Of a stretch of DNA of 64,000 nt, positions 16,765-26,717 are shown in pieces. The notes beneath the pieces were generated by a model that was not told the origin of the DNA, ran no database searches, and saw only the letters and a program-made list of their open reading frames with translations. The stretch lies in assembly GCF_001612905.1 (NCBI RefSeq), contig NZ_BDBI01000009.1, positions 62,001-126,000 of the forward strand. The letters run 5' to 3'. Origin of the DNA: Nocardia ignorata NBRC 108230. GTDB taxonomy: Bacteria > Actinomycetota > Actinomycetes > Mycobacteriales > Mycobacteriaceae. The translations under genes were made by a program, and so were the position numbers. How positions within the stretch are numbered: position 1 is the first letter of the stretch; the number at the start of each line of letters is the position of its first letter.

Positions 16765-17579
16765 GACGTGCCTCCCTGGCGGGTGTGACGGAGCAGCTGG
16801 TCATATTGGGCGACTGAGGGCAACGGACGGGTGTCCGGTGGGAGCTGCGCGAGACGACGCGCGGTCAGCGACGGGATCGGATCAACCGGGAGATCGAGAT
16901 CGATCGGAATCGGTGAGATCGGTTGGGAATCTCCGATCTTGCGTGCCTCCAACGCGACCGCGTCCGCAGTCAGCGCCACGGACTGCAGAGCCGCAGCCAG
17001 GCCCGCGACGAGTTGTTCGTGGGGAAGGTGGCGGTGCAGCAACAGAACCTCGACCAAGGCACGGGTGCCGTGTTGATCGCCGTGTGCTTTGCGGGCAGCG
17101 GCCCACCAAGCGTCGTGGATCGGAGTGAATTTGCCGGCGGCGCGTGCCTGATCGAGTGCGGTCGCGCCGGGCAGCGCGCCTGGTTTGCGCAGCAGTCCTT
17201 CGAGGTAGTGGTCGAGCTCGAGGCGCACTCCACCTTTGGCCAGAAGGCGTCCGTGACGGGCGATTTCGGTGTGACCGTCGAAGACGACCAGCTCAGAAGC
17301 ATGCAGCAGCACTCGAACGGGGCGGTCGATGAACCGGATCGGGACCGAATACTTGTTGGTGCGCACCGATATCTGCGAATACCGATCCACTCGGGGCGTG
17401 AACCAACGCCCGGTTTCGAACGGTTCGTCGGGCAGCGGCGCCAGCAGGTCGCGTTCCTGGACGAACATCTGCCCGATCGTGTGGGGCCGTGAACCGATCC
17501 GGCGCCCGTCATCGGCGGCGTCCCATTCATCGATCAGCGTGTTGAGTTCGGCGATCGAGTCGACCTCGGGGACCTTCTC
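16761..17579 (-). pseudogene. istA: istA, C-terminal part
   Basis: Reading on the minus strand, the open frame begins at the recombinase-element junction with SSEKVPEVDSIAELNTLIDE. It continues through RIGSRPHTIGQMFVQERDLL, TPRVDRYSQISVRTNKYSVP and a basic C-terminus. This is the C-terminal beta-barrel and tail of the IS21 transposase. The N-terminal and catalytic portion lies at 21419-22227, on the other side of the inserted element. Confidence 0.85.
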
Positions 17580-17600
17580 TGAACTAACCGATCAGCCCGC
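17580..17600. repeat. Terminal inverted repeat of the recombinase element, left
   Basis: CTGAACTAACCGATCAGCCC (from 17579) is mirrored by the right end, whose reverse complement reads CTGAACTACCGACCGCCC. The TGAACTA...CCGA core is shared with one base gap. Confidence 0.6.
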
Positions 17601-20112
17601 TCAGCCGCAAAAATCTCTGTCCGTGAGGTGGCCCGAAGGTTCGGCGGTCACTGACGCGAGCTCCCGGAAGGCAGGGATCCCGAGCGTCACCGCGGTGTCG
17701 CGACGGGCGATGCTGTCGTCGACCTGACCGAGCTTCTCTCTGGTCGCGGCGAGGCTGACGCGCAGCCCCTCGGCTTCGCCGAGCCATCCTTCTCGTTCGG
17801 CTTCGGAGATCCGGGCAGTGAGGTTGTCACGGATGTCGAGCAGGCGCTGCCGCTGTTGCGGGTCGACTCGAAGGAGCGGGCATCTGACGCAGCTGTGCTC
17901 GTGAATGCAGCCGGTTCCGTAGGCTCGGCCGCAGTCACCGAGTGCGACGCGGCGACGCTCGAAATGACCGAGGAATTCATTCCATTCCGCGTCGGTGGGC
18001 CGCCGGTATTCCTCGCCCGGGCGCAACGCGCGGCGGCGGGCGATGAAGGCGCGGTGCCCGTTGATGGCCTCCTCGGGATAGACGGCCTTGTAACCCATGG
18101 TCGTGTTGATGTCCTTGTGCCCCAACAGAATTTGTGCAATGTGGGACGGCATGCCGTTCATGATGGCGTCGGTGGTGAAGATGCGCCGGAAGTCGTGGGG
18201 AGCGAAGTCGAGAGGTTTGCCGCCAGCATCGGTGATGCCGGCGCGCGCGAGTGCGCCGGCGAGGAGTTCCCGGATCCCACTGATCGGAATCGGTCGGGCT
18301 TCGAGGCTGACAGTCCGCTGGAACAGCAACGGCATCGGCGGATTCCAAAGCTTCTCGTGGTGGTCGTAGGCGACCACCAGCGGAACGCCGCCGTCGGCGT
18401 TGCGGACCCGGCAGACGACCGCCGACAACACATCGGCAAGTTCCGGGGCGATGACCAGCAGCCGTTCCTCGTCGGTCTTCGACGGTGGAATCTGGAGCAG
18501 CGCAACGAGTTCGCCCGTTTTCGGGACACGGTATTGGACCAGACTGTGATGCGAGATCTCGGTCAGTTCCTCGACCCGGATCCCGGTCATCCGAAGAACC
18601 TCGACCGCCGCCCAAGCCCAGAACGCGTTGTCCTCCTCCCTGGTCAGATCACGCCGCGCGCCGGTGACGGGGTCTTCGGCCCAAACCCGCGGCGAGTGCC
18701 GGGCCAGGCGCGCCCGCCGAAGAGTGACGCCGTCAACGGTGAACAGTTCGCCCGGGCCGGTCTGGATGGCTCGCGCCAGGCGCGCGGCCGCGGCCTTGCG
18801 GTCGCGGTCGACCGCGGTGACCAGGACCGGCAGGACGGGCAGCCGCTCGCGGGTGCGCTGGTCCATGCGGGCCTTCTGGCGGGACTTCATCCGCTTGTGC
18901 TGGACGTCGGTGGCTTTGATCGGGCAGGCCACTGCCCAGCGGCCCCATCGTGCGGGGTCGTCGAGGGCCCATTGCGCGAGGTCGAGATAGAAGCAGCGGA
19001 CGGTCTGCATCACGTCGGCAGCGCCGCGCCGTTCGACTGTCGCCTCGATGGTGTCGCCGTGTTCGTCCTTCGAGCGGACGATCCTGGTCCGGATTCGTTG
19101 CTTCCAGCCGGCGGCGATCTCGGGGCTCAGCTTCAGTGAGTCGATCCCGGGATGGTGGCGTTCGAGGTCTTTCCAGAACCAGAGCCCCAATGCGGTGGCC
19201 AGCGTGGTGAGGGTGTTGTAGTCGATCGATGGCTGGCGTTCGCGCAGGTAGTCGACCAGCAGGTCCCGAACCAGCGGGCTGGACAGCTGATAGCGGTCGA
19301 CGAGCTGCTCGATCGTCATCCGGCCGGCGAACAGCGGGCTGAACATTCGAATCGTAGGCGGTGCGGCGTCAGGGAATTGGCCGGTCGAGTGCAGCAGCTG
19401 ATAGAACACCGGGCTGTGCCGGTTGGACGGCCCGCCGGGATAAGTCTCTCGGCTGGTCTGCATCAATTGCAAGCAGTCCCCGACGGTCACGTCGCGGACC
19501 GTGCCGCCCTTGGCGGCCATGATCAGCGCGACCTTCTCGATCGCGGGAAGCATGGTCGCGTCGCCGAGTGTGTGGTGTGCGCGCGCTGCGTGTAAGGCGG
19601 AGATGCCCTCGGCATCTCGCACCCGGGCCATCTCGTCCGCGATCCGCAGCGGGGATCCGGTGGTCATCAGCCAGCTGAGTCGCGGCCGAAGGAAGTCGGC
19701 GCTGATCAGCTGGATCATCCCCTTTCCCAACACGTTGCGGACGTAGTCGCGGCGCTGGTCCAACAACCCTGCAGTGTCGAGATCGGTGATCAGCTGCAGC
19801 CGCCAGTCCCGGCGGCCGTCACGGCTGGCGCCGGGTGGCGTCCCAGCGCTGCTGCCAGGACGCGCCGGGATAGAGCTCGAGCCAGTCCAACACGGCCTGC
19901 AGCGCCTGCTTCCGGTGACTACGAGCAGAAGGATCAGCCGCCCGGAACGGAGGCGCCGCCAGCCGGGCCTCGACCGCCGCCCGGTCTTGACGTGATCGAG
20001 GCCAGCTGACCGGAACCGGCCGAGCGGGGAACTGCTCGAGCAACGCCATTGCCTCGCTGCTGATCTGCCAGGTCCTCGCCGCCGTCTGAAGTGTGGAGGT
20101 CGTCACCGTCAC
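17601..20112 (-). pseudogene. TnpB-like large tyrosine recombinase, frameshifted
   Basis: A GTG at 20112-20110 starts VTVTTSTLQTAARTWQISSE; this frame ends at 19819. The frame at 17601-19766 continues the same protein (RDGRRDWRLQLITDLDTAGL...). One base change near 19830 separates them. Total expected length is about 837 residues. The catalytic residues of the second part are present: GIRVEELTEI (Arg), HDFRRIFTTDAI (H-x2-R), LLGHKDINTTMGY (H and Tyr). A Cys-rich C-terminus (CIHEHSCVRCPLL) resembles a zinc-binding tail. It overlaps the upstream recombinase by GTGA. Confidence 0.8.
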
Positions 20113-21346
20113 GAATTCCTCCGGCCGAATAGGACATCCAGGCTTTCCTGCCGGTAGCGCAATCGCGGCTCTTCGCCCGCAGATGGCTGGGGTCGGCGTT
20201 CGTGGTGCGCGCGAACGGCCTCGATCACATCGTCGGGAGTCGGCGTGGTGTAGAGCTGGGTCGTGGTCAGCGATGCGTGACCCAGGACCCACTGGACGTC
20301 GGTGATCGGCATGTCTGGGTCCCGGGCGAGCCGGTAGGCGGCGGTGTGGCGCAGGTCGTGCAGCGACCAGTTCGATCCCAGCATGGCGTTGACCCGACCG
20401 AACATCGCCCGCGCGGCGTGATAGTTCAACGGCCGGAACGGGCGCCGCAGAGTCCACCACAACGGATCATCCGACCCGCAGGGACCAGACCGTGGATCTG
20501 CTGCTGATAGAGCCGGAGCCAGACGAACGCATCCGGCGAGGCCGGCAACTGCTGCAGGACCCGTGACCCCTTGCGCACCACGGTGATCAGTTGCCGGCCC
20601 GGGTCGGCGCCGCTGCGCAGAGCGCCGAGAAGTTCCGATGCCCGGGCGCCGGTGGAGACGTAGAACGCGACCAGTGCCCGGTCCCGGTCATCACGAAGTC
20701 GTGCGAACAGTTCGTTGAACACCTCGTCGGGAATCTGGCGCGGAATCCGCTTGGACCGCCGCGGCCGGTAGAGCCGTGACCGCTCGTGCTTGAAGCGGTC
20801 CATCGGATTGTGATGGGCGTGGGCTCGCCCGGCCCGTGCCAGCGGGAACGGGTTGATGAGCGGCCCGGTGCCGGCTTCCAGGTGGAAGGCGTAGAAGCTG
20901 CGCAGAACCGTTTCGCAGTGAGCGATCGTCGTAGGCGCGTAGGTGCGGCCTGGCGGACGCTTCCCGGTCACCGGGTTGGTCGAGATCGGCTTCGGCAAGG
21001 CCGTGGCCGTCGGTGACCGCCAGTGCGGCCGTGGCGATTTCGTGGTGATCTGGATCCAGCGTGAGAAGTCGCGTGCCTCGTCGCGGGTCGCGCGCTGCCA
21101 GGACACATCCAAAGACCAGAGGAATCGGTGCCAGCGCAGCAGGTCCATCGCGTACGAACGCTGAGTCGCTGCCGAGCGCCCCGCGGCGTGCAGCTCATTC
21201 AGGAACGCCGACACCGGAGCGACCGGCGCGCCGTCGGCGCCGACCAGCCGCCAGGGTTCCCACGGATCCCCGGTGGCCTTCACCGACCCCACTGGCCGAA
21301 CAACGAGAGCGGTCAGATCCCTTGGTGTATCACCTTCTTCGGACAC
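20109..21346 (-). pseudogene. TnpA-like tyrosine recombinase, frameshifted
   Basis: The 21346-20426 frame gives the SAM-like N-terminal domain (SAATQRSYAMDLLRWHRFLW) and the first catalytic Arg (YVSTGARASELLG). It ends in nonsense after LVPAGR. The 20109-20462 frame picks up with DPLWWTLRRPFRPL and supplies HDLRHTAAYRLA and LGHASLTTTQLYTT. A single missing base near 20480 would restore a protein of about 412 residues with a complete R-H-R-H-Y set. It either decayed recently or contains a sequence error. Confidence 0.82.
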
Positions 21347-21398
21347 GAGATCGGAACATAGCCGCGCTGCCCGACGCTCTCCACCAGATCCGGTCCAG

Positions 21399-21415
21399 GG
21401 CGGTCGGTAGTTCAG
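21399..21415. repeat. Terminal inverted repeat of the recombinase element, right
   Basis: Plus-strand GGGCGGTCGGTAGTTCAG ends at 21415 and is the inverted partner of the left end at 17579-17600, with one base gap. Confidence 0.6.
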
Positions 21416-21418
21416 TTA

Positions 21419-22227
21419 ACTGACCGGGACCAGGTGGTTTCGGCGGAACCATCCGATCTGGCCTTCGACGCCGCCCTTCTCGTGGGCGCCTTCTTGACCT
21501 GGTTGGCAGTAGAACGGTTCCACTCCCAGGTGCGATCGGAACACCGTCCAGCGTTCGGCTTCGACCCTCGCGCGGGTGAAGCCCAGGACCTGGGAGACCG
21601 CGGCGCGCAGGTTGTCGTAGCGGACCTGCTTTGTCGGTACTCCGCCCAACACCTGGACCGCGTGGAGGTGGCCCTCGAAGAAGGCTTCCTGGCCGGCCGA
21701 GAGCGATGCCCGGTGGACTGCCTTGCCGGAGAAAGACATCCGGAAGCAGAACAGGTAGCAGATCACCAGTTCCCCGCGCAGGCGGATGGTGATGTCGCCG
21801 AAGTCGACCTCGGCTTCTTCGCCGGGGCGGTGGGTTTGCGGGATGAAGACTTTCGACGGAGCGCGTCCGGTCTCGACGAGAATTTCCGGGCGTCGTTGTC
21901 GCACATAGCGTCCGATCACCGGATAGGACACCTCGGTCATGCCGTGTTCGTCGATCAGGCGTTGGTAGAGCTGGTCAGGGTGTGGCGCTGTTTGCGTGGT
22001 GCATCCAGGTCTGCCAGCAGGATCGCGTCGATGATCGGTTTGAACGGTTCCAGCTTCGACGGGCGCGGGGTGTATTCCTTGCGCTCGGTCGGCCATGCCG
22101 AGGTCAGAGCCTGTTGCACGGTGCGGTAGCTGACACCGTGCTTGCGTTGGATCTTGCGACCCGACATGCCTTCTCGGGCGTCGCGACGAATCGCGGCGAA
22201 CAGTTCAGCTCGCGACACCACCGCCAT
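21419..22227 (-). pseudogene. istA: istA, N-terminal and catalytic part, frameshifted
   Basis: The start MAVVSRAELFAAIRRDAREG (ATG 22225-22227) opens the helix-turn-helix part, with MSGRKIQRKHGVSYRTVQQA. A second frame (to 21416) continues with DQLYQRLIDEHGMTEVSYPV, then AEVDFGDITIRLRGELVI, which holds the first catalytic Asp of the rve core, and later the E of HEKGGVEGQIGWFRR. A single missing base near 21985 (after RKQRHT) separates the frames. The gene then stops at the inserted recombinase element. Confidence 0.82.
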
Positions 22228-22313
22228 CGGGTCCTCATTCTGGAGGTTCCTCCGCTCAGCCGGGCGGTCTGCGCGGTGACGCACAACCATGGTGCCACCG
22301 CGACCTCGGTGGT

Positions 22314-22398
22314 GGTGCCGAAATTCGCGACCACGAAGTTCGTTGCTTCGCAGGTGGTGTCGAGATTCCCGATCAGGTGATGTCGAGGTTCGCGATCA
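22314..22398. repeat. IS21-type right end: three copies of the terminal repeat
   Basis: Inverted copies at 22314-22333, 22356-22375 and 22379-22398. The first reads TGGTCGCGAATTTCGGCACC on the minus strand and matches the left outer repeat at 18 of 20 bases. The outermost copy reads TGATCGCGAACCTCGACATC. Confidence 0.75.
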
Positions 22399-22559
22399 GA
22401 ACCACACACGCGTCCTTTCCGCCGCAACCAAGGTCGTGACGTCAATTTGCCGAACGCTCCAGCCACTTCCTCGCCCTGGCGTCGCTTCCGTCTGAAGACC
22501 GGACCTGGCGCACTCTGTTGATTGAGCCAGTCTCGGATGCGCTGGCGCGCTCGATAGTT

Positions 22560-23794
22560 GATTATGTGGCCAGTGTCTCTGATCTTGGAGTGACGGGGTC
22601 CCGTTCCCGCACATGGACGGACTGTTGGTCGATGCGGTTCGTGGGGTCGGGTCCGTGCGTATCGACGCCGCAACTTTGCGATGCGGTGGCGCTCTGCCCG
22701 AGTGGCTCAGCGCCGTCTCGGTGGATTCACGGCCGTATCGGCGGCAACTGGCCGATATCTCGGTCACTGCCAGCGAAGCGGCGATCGTGTTGCTCGTCAG
22801 CAGATTGTTCTGCGACAACATCGACTTCGGAAAGGCTTTCGCCGAGCAAGTACCTTGGCTCGCCGCACGCCGCGGGCGATGGACGTTGTTCTGCAGCGGG
22901 TGTTGGGAGCGGTGGCGTTAGTCCTGGGTGGCCGCCCGGGAGCGCCGTTGGACTGGACATCTCGCGGCGCGGACCGGATAACCCTGCTCCGCCATGTTCG
23001 TGCGATCCCTGACCTGCCGCAGCCCAACTATGCGCGGACGGCTCCGCGCTATGCCATGGACACCGCTACGCCACGATCCTGATCGCATGGAATCTCGCCG
23101 CCCGATCGACGTGCTCACAGATTGCAGCGCCAAGACTCTGAGAATATGGTTACAGACCCTTCTTGACATCGAGATCATGTGCCGCGACCGGGCCGGCCCC
23201 TACTCCGGAGGTGTGGCCAGCGGGGAGCCAGTAGGATTCCAGGTCGCTGATCGGTGGCACATCTGGGAGAACCTCGGTGACGCCCTCGAACACGCTATCG
23301 CACCGCGCCGACACTGCCTGACCGCCGCGGCGGGCTGCCTCGATGACGCCCCCGCAACTACCCGATATCGCCGAGGTCTCCGCAGGCTTGCATCGTGGTC
23401 CGGTCGAGCCAGGTCTGCGCCAAGACAGGGTCGCGATCCGATGCCAGCAGCGTTTCGCCGAGGTCCAGGAATCATCTACGAGTTCAAGCCCTATCTCCTC
23501 AGCGGTGGAATAAGGGATGCACCCGACGCCGCCCTGCTGTTTGACGCGATCACCGCCTGCGGCTATCGAAGTCAGCCGAACCTCGTCCGCGCCTATCAGG
23601 CCTTCCTCGATGCCGCTCACATCACCGGGCCCCCAATTATGACCGAACCTGCTCGCACAGACCCAAATGACCAGTGGCGCTTCGACATGACTCTACCGCC
23701 AGCCCGGATTCGACGCACCCGCTGGTCACGTTCGTTCGCCGCGATCATCAAGAGCTGTGTGAGAGGCGACGCCACCTTCGGCGAATCCTCGTGA
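22560..23794 (+). pseudogene. ISL3-like transposase remnant
   Basis: Fragments in several frames. About 22700-22900 encodes SRPYRRQLADISVTASEAAI and RLFCDNIDFGKAFAEQVPWL, the zinc-binding N-terminal region of ISL3 transposases. About 23090-23300 encodes VLTDCSAKTLRIWLQ, IMCRDRAGPYSGGVASGEP and QVADRWHIWENLGDALE, the central DDE region including the Asp of CRDRAG. Frame changes between the pieces and no continuous reading show it is decayed. Confidence 0.7.
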
Positions 23795-23849
23795 GCGGCT
23801 GAGCAATTCACACAGTCGAATTGCGAAATAGTGCCAGATCCCTGATTCG

Positions 23850-24480
23850 ACCGGAATTGAACCTGGCACCGATGGAAGTGAGCGGCCCGCGGAAGTAGTC
23901 CGCGACTGCCCACGCGATCGCCAGTTTGCGGTACGCGGCAAAGAGTGGTTTACTCAGGGACTTCTCGTAAACCTTGCGGTGGAACTTGTTGTGGGCCTGT
24001 TCCATTTCGGCAGTCCGACACCGGGCGCCTGGCGGTGCGGGATGAAGAGGCCGTTCCCTGGTAGCCGCCGTCGGCGATGACCATAGCGGTGCGGCAGGCG
24101 TCGGCGCCGGATTCCGTCCAGGCCTGCGGTGCAACGGACGTCCGATCACGACGACGACTTCGTTATCGGGCGTCGATGACGACCAGATGGTGGGTCGAGT
24201 ACCAGTGGTTCCTACTCGGTGCGGCAATGTACGGTCGCAGGTCGGACCAGGTGCTGACCACCGTAAGCACCACACCGTGCGGGATCGGGCCGGGGTCGCA
24301 GCGCCAACGTAGTACCAGGTCGTCGATCACCGGGCTTGGCCGGCTTCCATTCCGAGTACCGCCGCGGGTTGACGCATCGTCAGATTCGTCTGCGGTACCT
24401 GGCCACCAGTAACACCTGGCCCTCGAAACACAACTCTCGATGTCGGCCCCGCAACGACCGGTCGGTGCCCTCGTGCGGAA
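23850..24480 (-). pseudogene. IS5-like (DDE_Tnp_4 type) transposase remnant
   Basis: Minus-strand fragments in different frames resemble this family in order: TNLTMRQPAAVLGM (helix-turn-helix), VIDDLVLRWRCDPGPIPHGV, NHWYSTHHLVVIDARYR (catalytic Asp), AMVIADGGYQGTAS (catalytic Asp) and EMEQAHNKFHRKV. The missing continuous frame and a divergent C-terminus mark it as a decayed copy. Confidence 0.55.
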
Positions 24481-24693
24481 GCCGTGTGGTCGGGCGAGCG
24501 AACATGCGTGGCCACAGCCCGGAGATCAACTCCATCATCGAATAAGGCGCCGAGTGGCTACCCCCAGAACAATACTCACTGCTAGTCGAACGAATTATGG
24601 ACAGCCGTCAGGAGGAGCTCATCGGCAAAGCCGCCAGGGGCTTGTTGTTTGCCGGATCAACTCTGTCCGATGAACTATCAGAAATCCAACGGC

Positions 24694-25908
24694 TTATGCG
24701 GTGACCACCTTCAAGGTCGAAAGTCCGCGAAAAGACAGCCCGGTGCGCCAGCGGGGCTGCTCGACCAGCCGAAGATCGGGAAATCGGGACGCCAGGAGCG
24801 GGAACAATATTGACCCTTCGAGCCGTGCAAGCGGTGCGCCGAGGCAGAAATGGATGCCGGCCCCGAACGACAACGGCGGGACCCCGGTTCGGGTGATGTC
24901 GAGACTGTCGGGGTCGTCGAACCGATCCGGGTCTCTGTTGGCTGCCCCAAGCAGGATCAGTACGACCTGACCGGGATGTAAATCAACTCCCGCCAGTCGC
25001 GTCGGCTGGAGCACCGTACGCCCGTTGGTCTGGACGGGGGACTCATAGCGCAACAGTTCTTCGACTGCGTTGCTCGCCAACTCTGGCCTGGCACGAAGTT
25101 CGCGCATTTGGTCAGGGTGGGCGAGCAGCGCGGCGACGCCGTTGCCGATCAGGTTCGTGGTGGTCTCGAACCCTGCCGCAAACAAAAGAATCGCGGTGCC
25201 GACGCATTCGTCGTCGTCTAGGATGTCGTCGCCATTCGCGACGGCGAGTCGGCTCAGTAGGTCACCGGTAGGGCGGGCGCGTTTGACCGCCAACAGGTCA
25301 GCGAAATATGCGGCAAGTTGGTCCTCGGCGTCGCAGGCTGCTGTCAAGGCTGCGATATCGGCACCGGGTTCGAGCGAGGCCAGCAGGGCCCGCACCAGTG
25401 GGGCTGCTACCGCTCTATCAGTAAAGGGCACCCCGAGTAGATCTCCAATCACATTCACGGGCAGCGGGAGCGCCAGATCGTTGATGATGTCGACGGAGAC
25501 CCGTGCTTCCATGACATTGAGCAAGTGATTGACCTGTGTGACGATGCGGCCGCGCAACTCGTCGATGTGCCTCGGGGTGAACACGTCGGCGACCAACCGA
25601 CGCAGCCGGTGGTGGTCAGGAGGGTTGCGGAACAGCATGGTGCGTCGGAACCGGTGCATGGCCTGATGTTGCAGCTCTTCAGGAATGTCGGACAAGCCGA
25701 AGCCCAGCGACTCGTCGGCCTTGCCGAGGCTGCGGTCGCGGAGCGCCGCCGCGCAATCGTCGTAGCGGCTCAATACCAGCACCCCCGATCGTGTAACCAA
25801 CACTGGTTGCGTCTGGCGCAGCCGCCGGAACGCCTCATAAGGTCCGGCCGAGCCGTGATCGGTTAGCAAGGCGTCCAGGAGCAGTGCTCGCTCGCTCGGT
25901 ACAGTCAT
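24694..25908 (-). CDS. Cytochrome P450, bacterial class I
   Basis: A 404-residue soluble P450. The I-helix motif is LLFAAGFETTTNLIGNGV (A-G-x-E-T-T), the K-helix is EELLRYESPVQTNGR, and the haem-binding loop is SFGAGIHFCLGAPLAR with the cysteine ligand. The length and sequence resemble the CYP107-type soluble P450s of actinomycetes; I do not assign a family. The ATG at 25906-25908 has AAGGAGA 5 bp upstream and overlaps the thioesterase stop by ATGA. It needs a ferredoxin and reductase; the nearest candidates are encoded at 36761 and 34150. Its pairing with a thioesterase suggests an acyl or acyl-carrier substrate, but this is inference. Confidence 0.93.
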   Translation of the reverse strand: MTVPSERALLLDALLTDHGSAGPYEAFRRLRQTQPVLVTRSGVLVLSRYDDCAAALRDRSLGKADESLGFGLSDIPEELQHQAMHRFRRTMLFRNPPDHHRLRRLVADVFTPRHIDELRGRIVTQVNHLLNVMEARVSVDIINDLALPLPVNVIGDLLGVPFTDRAVAAPLVRALLASLEPGADIAALTAACDAEDQLAAYFADLLAVKRARPTGDLLSRLAVANGDDILDDDECVGTAILLFAAGFETTTNLIGNGVAALLAHPDQMRELRARPELASNAVEELLRYESPVQTNGRTVLQPTRLAGVDLHPGQVVLILLGAANRDPDRFDDPDSLDITRTGVPPLSFGAGIHFCLGAPLARLEGSILFPLLASRFPDLRLVEQPRWRTGLSFRGLSTLKVVTA

Positions 25909-26435
25909 GCCTGTCTCCTTGCACTCACCGGCGACTGCAAGAAATGTTTGACATCGACCACAATGAACAGTGCTGTGGCCGTGACAACCAAATGTCCCCC
26001 TGCATCCTCGATTCTGGCCCCGAGATGTAATTTCCGGCCATCTCGAGACCGTAGTTCGGCGTGCAGGGCGTAGGGAGTGTCGAGCTGGACCGGAGCAAGA
26101 TAGTCGAGGTCGAGATGGCGCGTCACGGCGAGTTCGCCGACGGTGTATAGCAGGAAACCGAACAGGTCGTCGACTACTGTCGCCACAGCGCCCCCGTGCG
26201 CTATTCCGGGCGCTCCTACATGACGTCGATCGAATCGGTGGTGAGCGACCACGCCGCCTGCGCAGCGCTGGGCCGTCAGAAAATGCCCATGCGGGTTGGC
26301 CGGTCCACAACCGAGACAGTTGGGATGGTGGGGAGGCAACTCAGCCGATCGAGGTTCCAAAAGTCGGAACGAACGCACCCATTCCTCCAAGTCAGGATCG
26401 GACGACCTGCCGCCCGTGTCCGATAGATTGCTCAT
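25905..26435 (-). CDS. Hotdog-fold acyl-CoA thioesterase (PaaI-like)
   Basis: A 176-residue hotdog protein. The conserved segment PPHHPNCLGCGPANPHGHFL near residue 35 is followed by the PaaI-type HVGAPGIAHGGAVATVVDDL at about 70-90, whose HGG and Asp are the typical catalytic region. The ATG at 26435 (MSNLSDTG) was chosen to match the paralogue at 41597 (MSRTSDTT). It is about 60% identical by eye to that paralogue across the core. It is translationally coupled to the downstream P450. It probably hydrolyses a medium or long acyl-CoA. Confidence 0.88.
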   Translation of the reverse strand: MSNLSDTGGRSSDPDLEEWVRSFRLLEPRSAELPPHHPNCLGCGPANPHGHFLTAQRCAGGVVAHHRFDRRHVGAPGIAHGGAVATVVDDLFGFLLYTVGELAVTRHLDLDYLAPVQLDTPYALHAELRSRDGRKLHLGARIEDAGGHLVVTATALFIVVDVKHFLQSPVSARRQA

Positions 26436-26717
26436 GGTCAGCCTTCCTGTCGATGAAGCCGCACCCAACATCGATCTCGAGCGTGACCACTATGCAAATA
26501 CATATCGCGCACGCCAGAGGTGGTGCGCAGCCGGTGGCCCCATTCCACCACCACCGGCGCGAAACGTGCTGTGCACTGGGAGGTGACTCCCATCTTCGTT
26601 TGCAGCCTTTCGCCGATGTCGACGTGCACGGTAATGTCGCCGATGTCGCGAAAGCTTCGCACTATGGGTATCAATGTCCTGCTCCGTCCTACTCAGGACC
26701 AGGCATGGAGATAATTC
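26436..26717. other. Gap between the thioesterase and the AMP-ligase gene
   Basis: About 280 bp. Minus-strand frames here have no recognised family. The gap probably holds the promoter of the thioesterase-P450 pair, or a degraded segment. Confidence 0.4.

Larger units (their letters stand above)
17580..21418. mobile_element. Tn554-like element with two overlapping tyrosine recombinases, inserted in istA
   Basis: About 3.84 kb that interrupts istA between ...NHLVPVS and SEKVPEVDS. Joining the flanks (CCTTCTC and ACTGACCGGG on the plus strand) restores a plausible istA reading VPVSEKVPEV. The ends are short inverted repeats (TGAACTA). It carries a TnpA-like and a TnpB-like recombinase whose coding regions overlap by 4 bp. 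Both contain a single-base frameshift. Confidence 0.75.
15151..22398. mobile_element. IS21-family element with HD-domain passenger, itself interrupted
   Basis: Outer repeats begin with TG at 15151 and end with CA at 22398. Inside are istB, the two halves of istA (split by a recombinase element at 17580-21418), and an HD-domain gene between the left end and istB. Without the insertion the element would be about 3.4 kb, larger than the roughly 2-2.5 kb of plain IS21 elements because of the passenger. I could not find a target-site duplication. Confidence 0.7.

Noticed and set aside
17856..19139. 427-residue plus-strand frame opposite the recombinase
   Set aside because: Antisense shadow of the TnpB-like gene.
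17580..21418. A recombinase-in-trio (RIT) element
   Set aside because: Only two recombinases can be found between the ends, so I call it Tn554-like with two.
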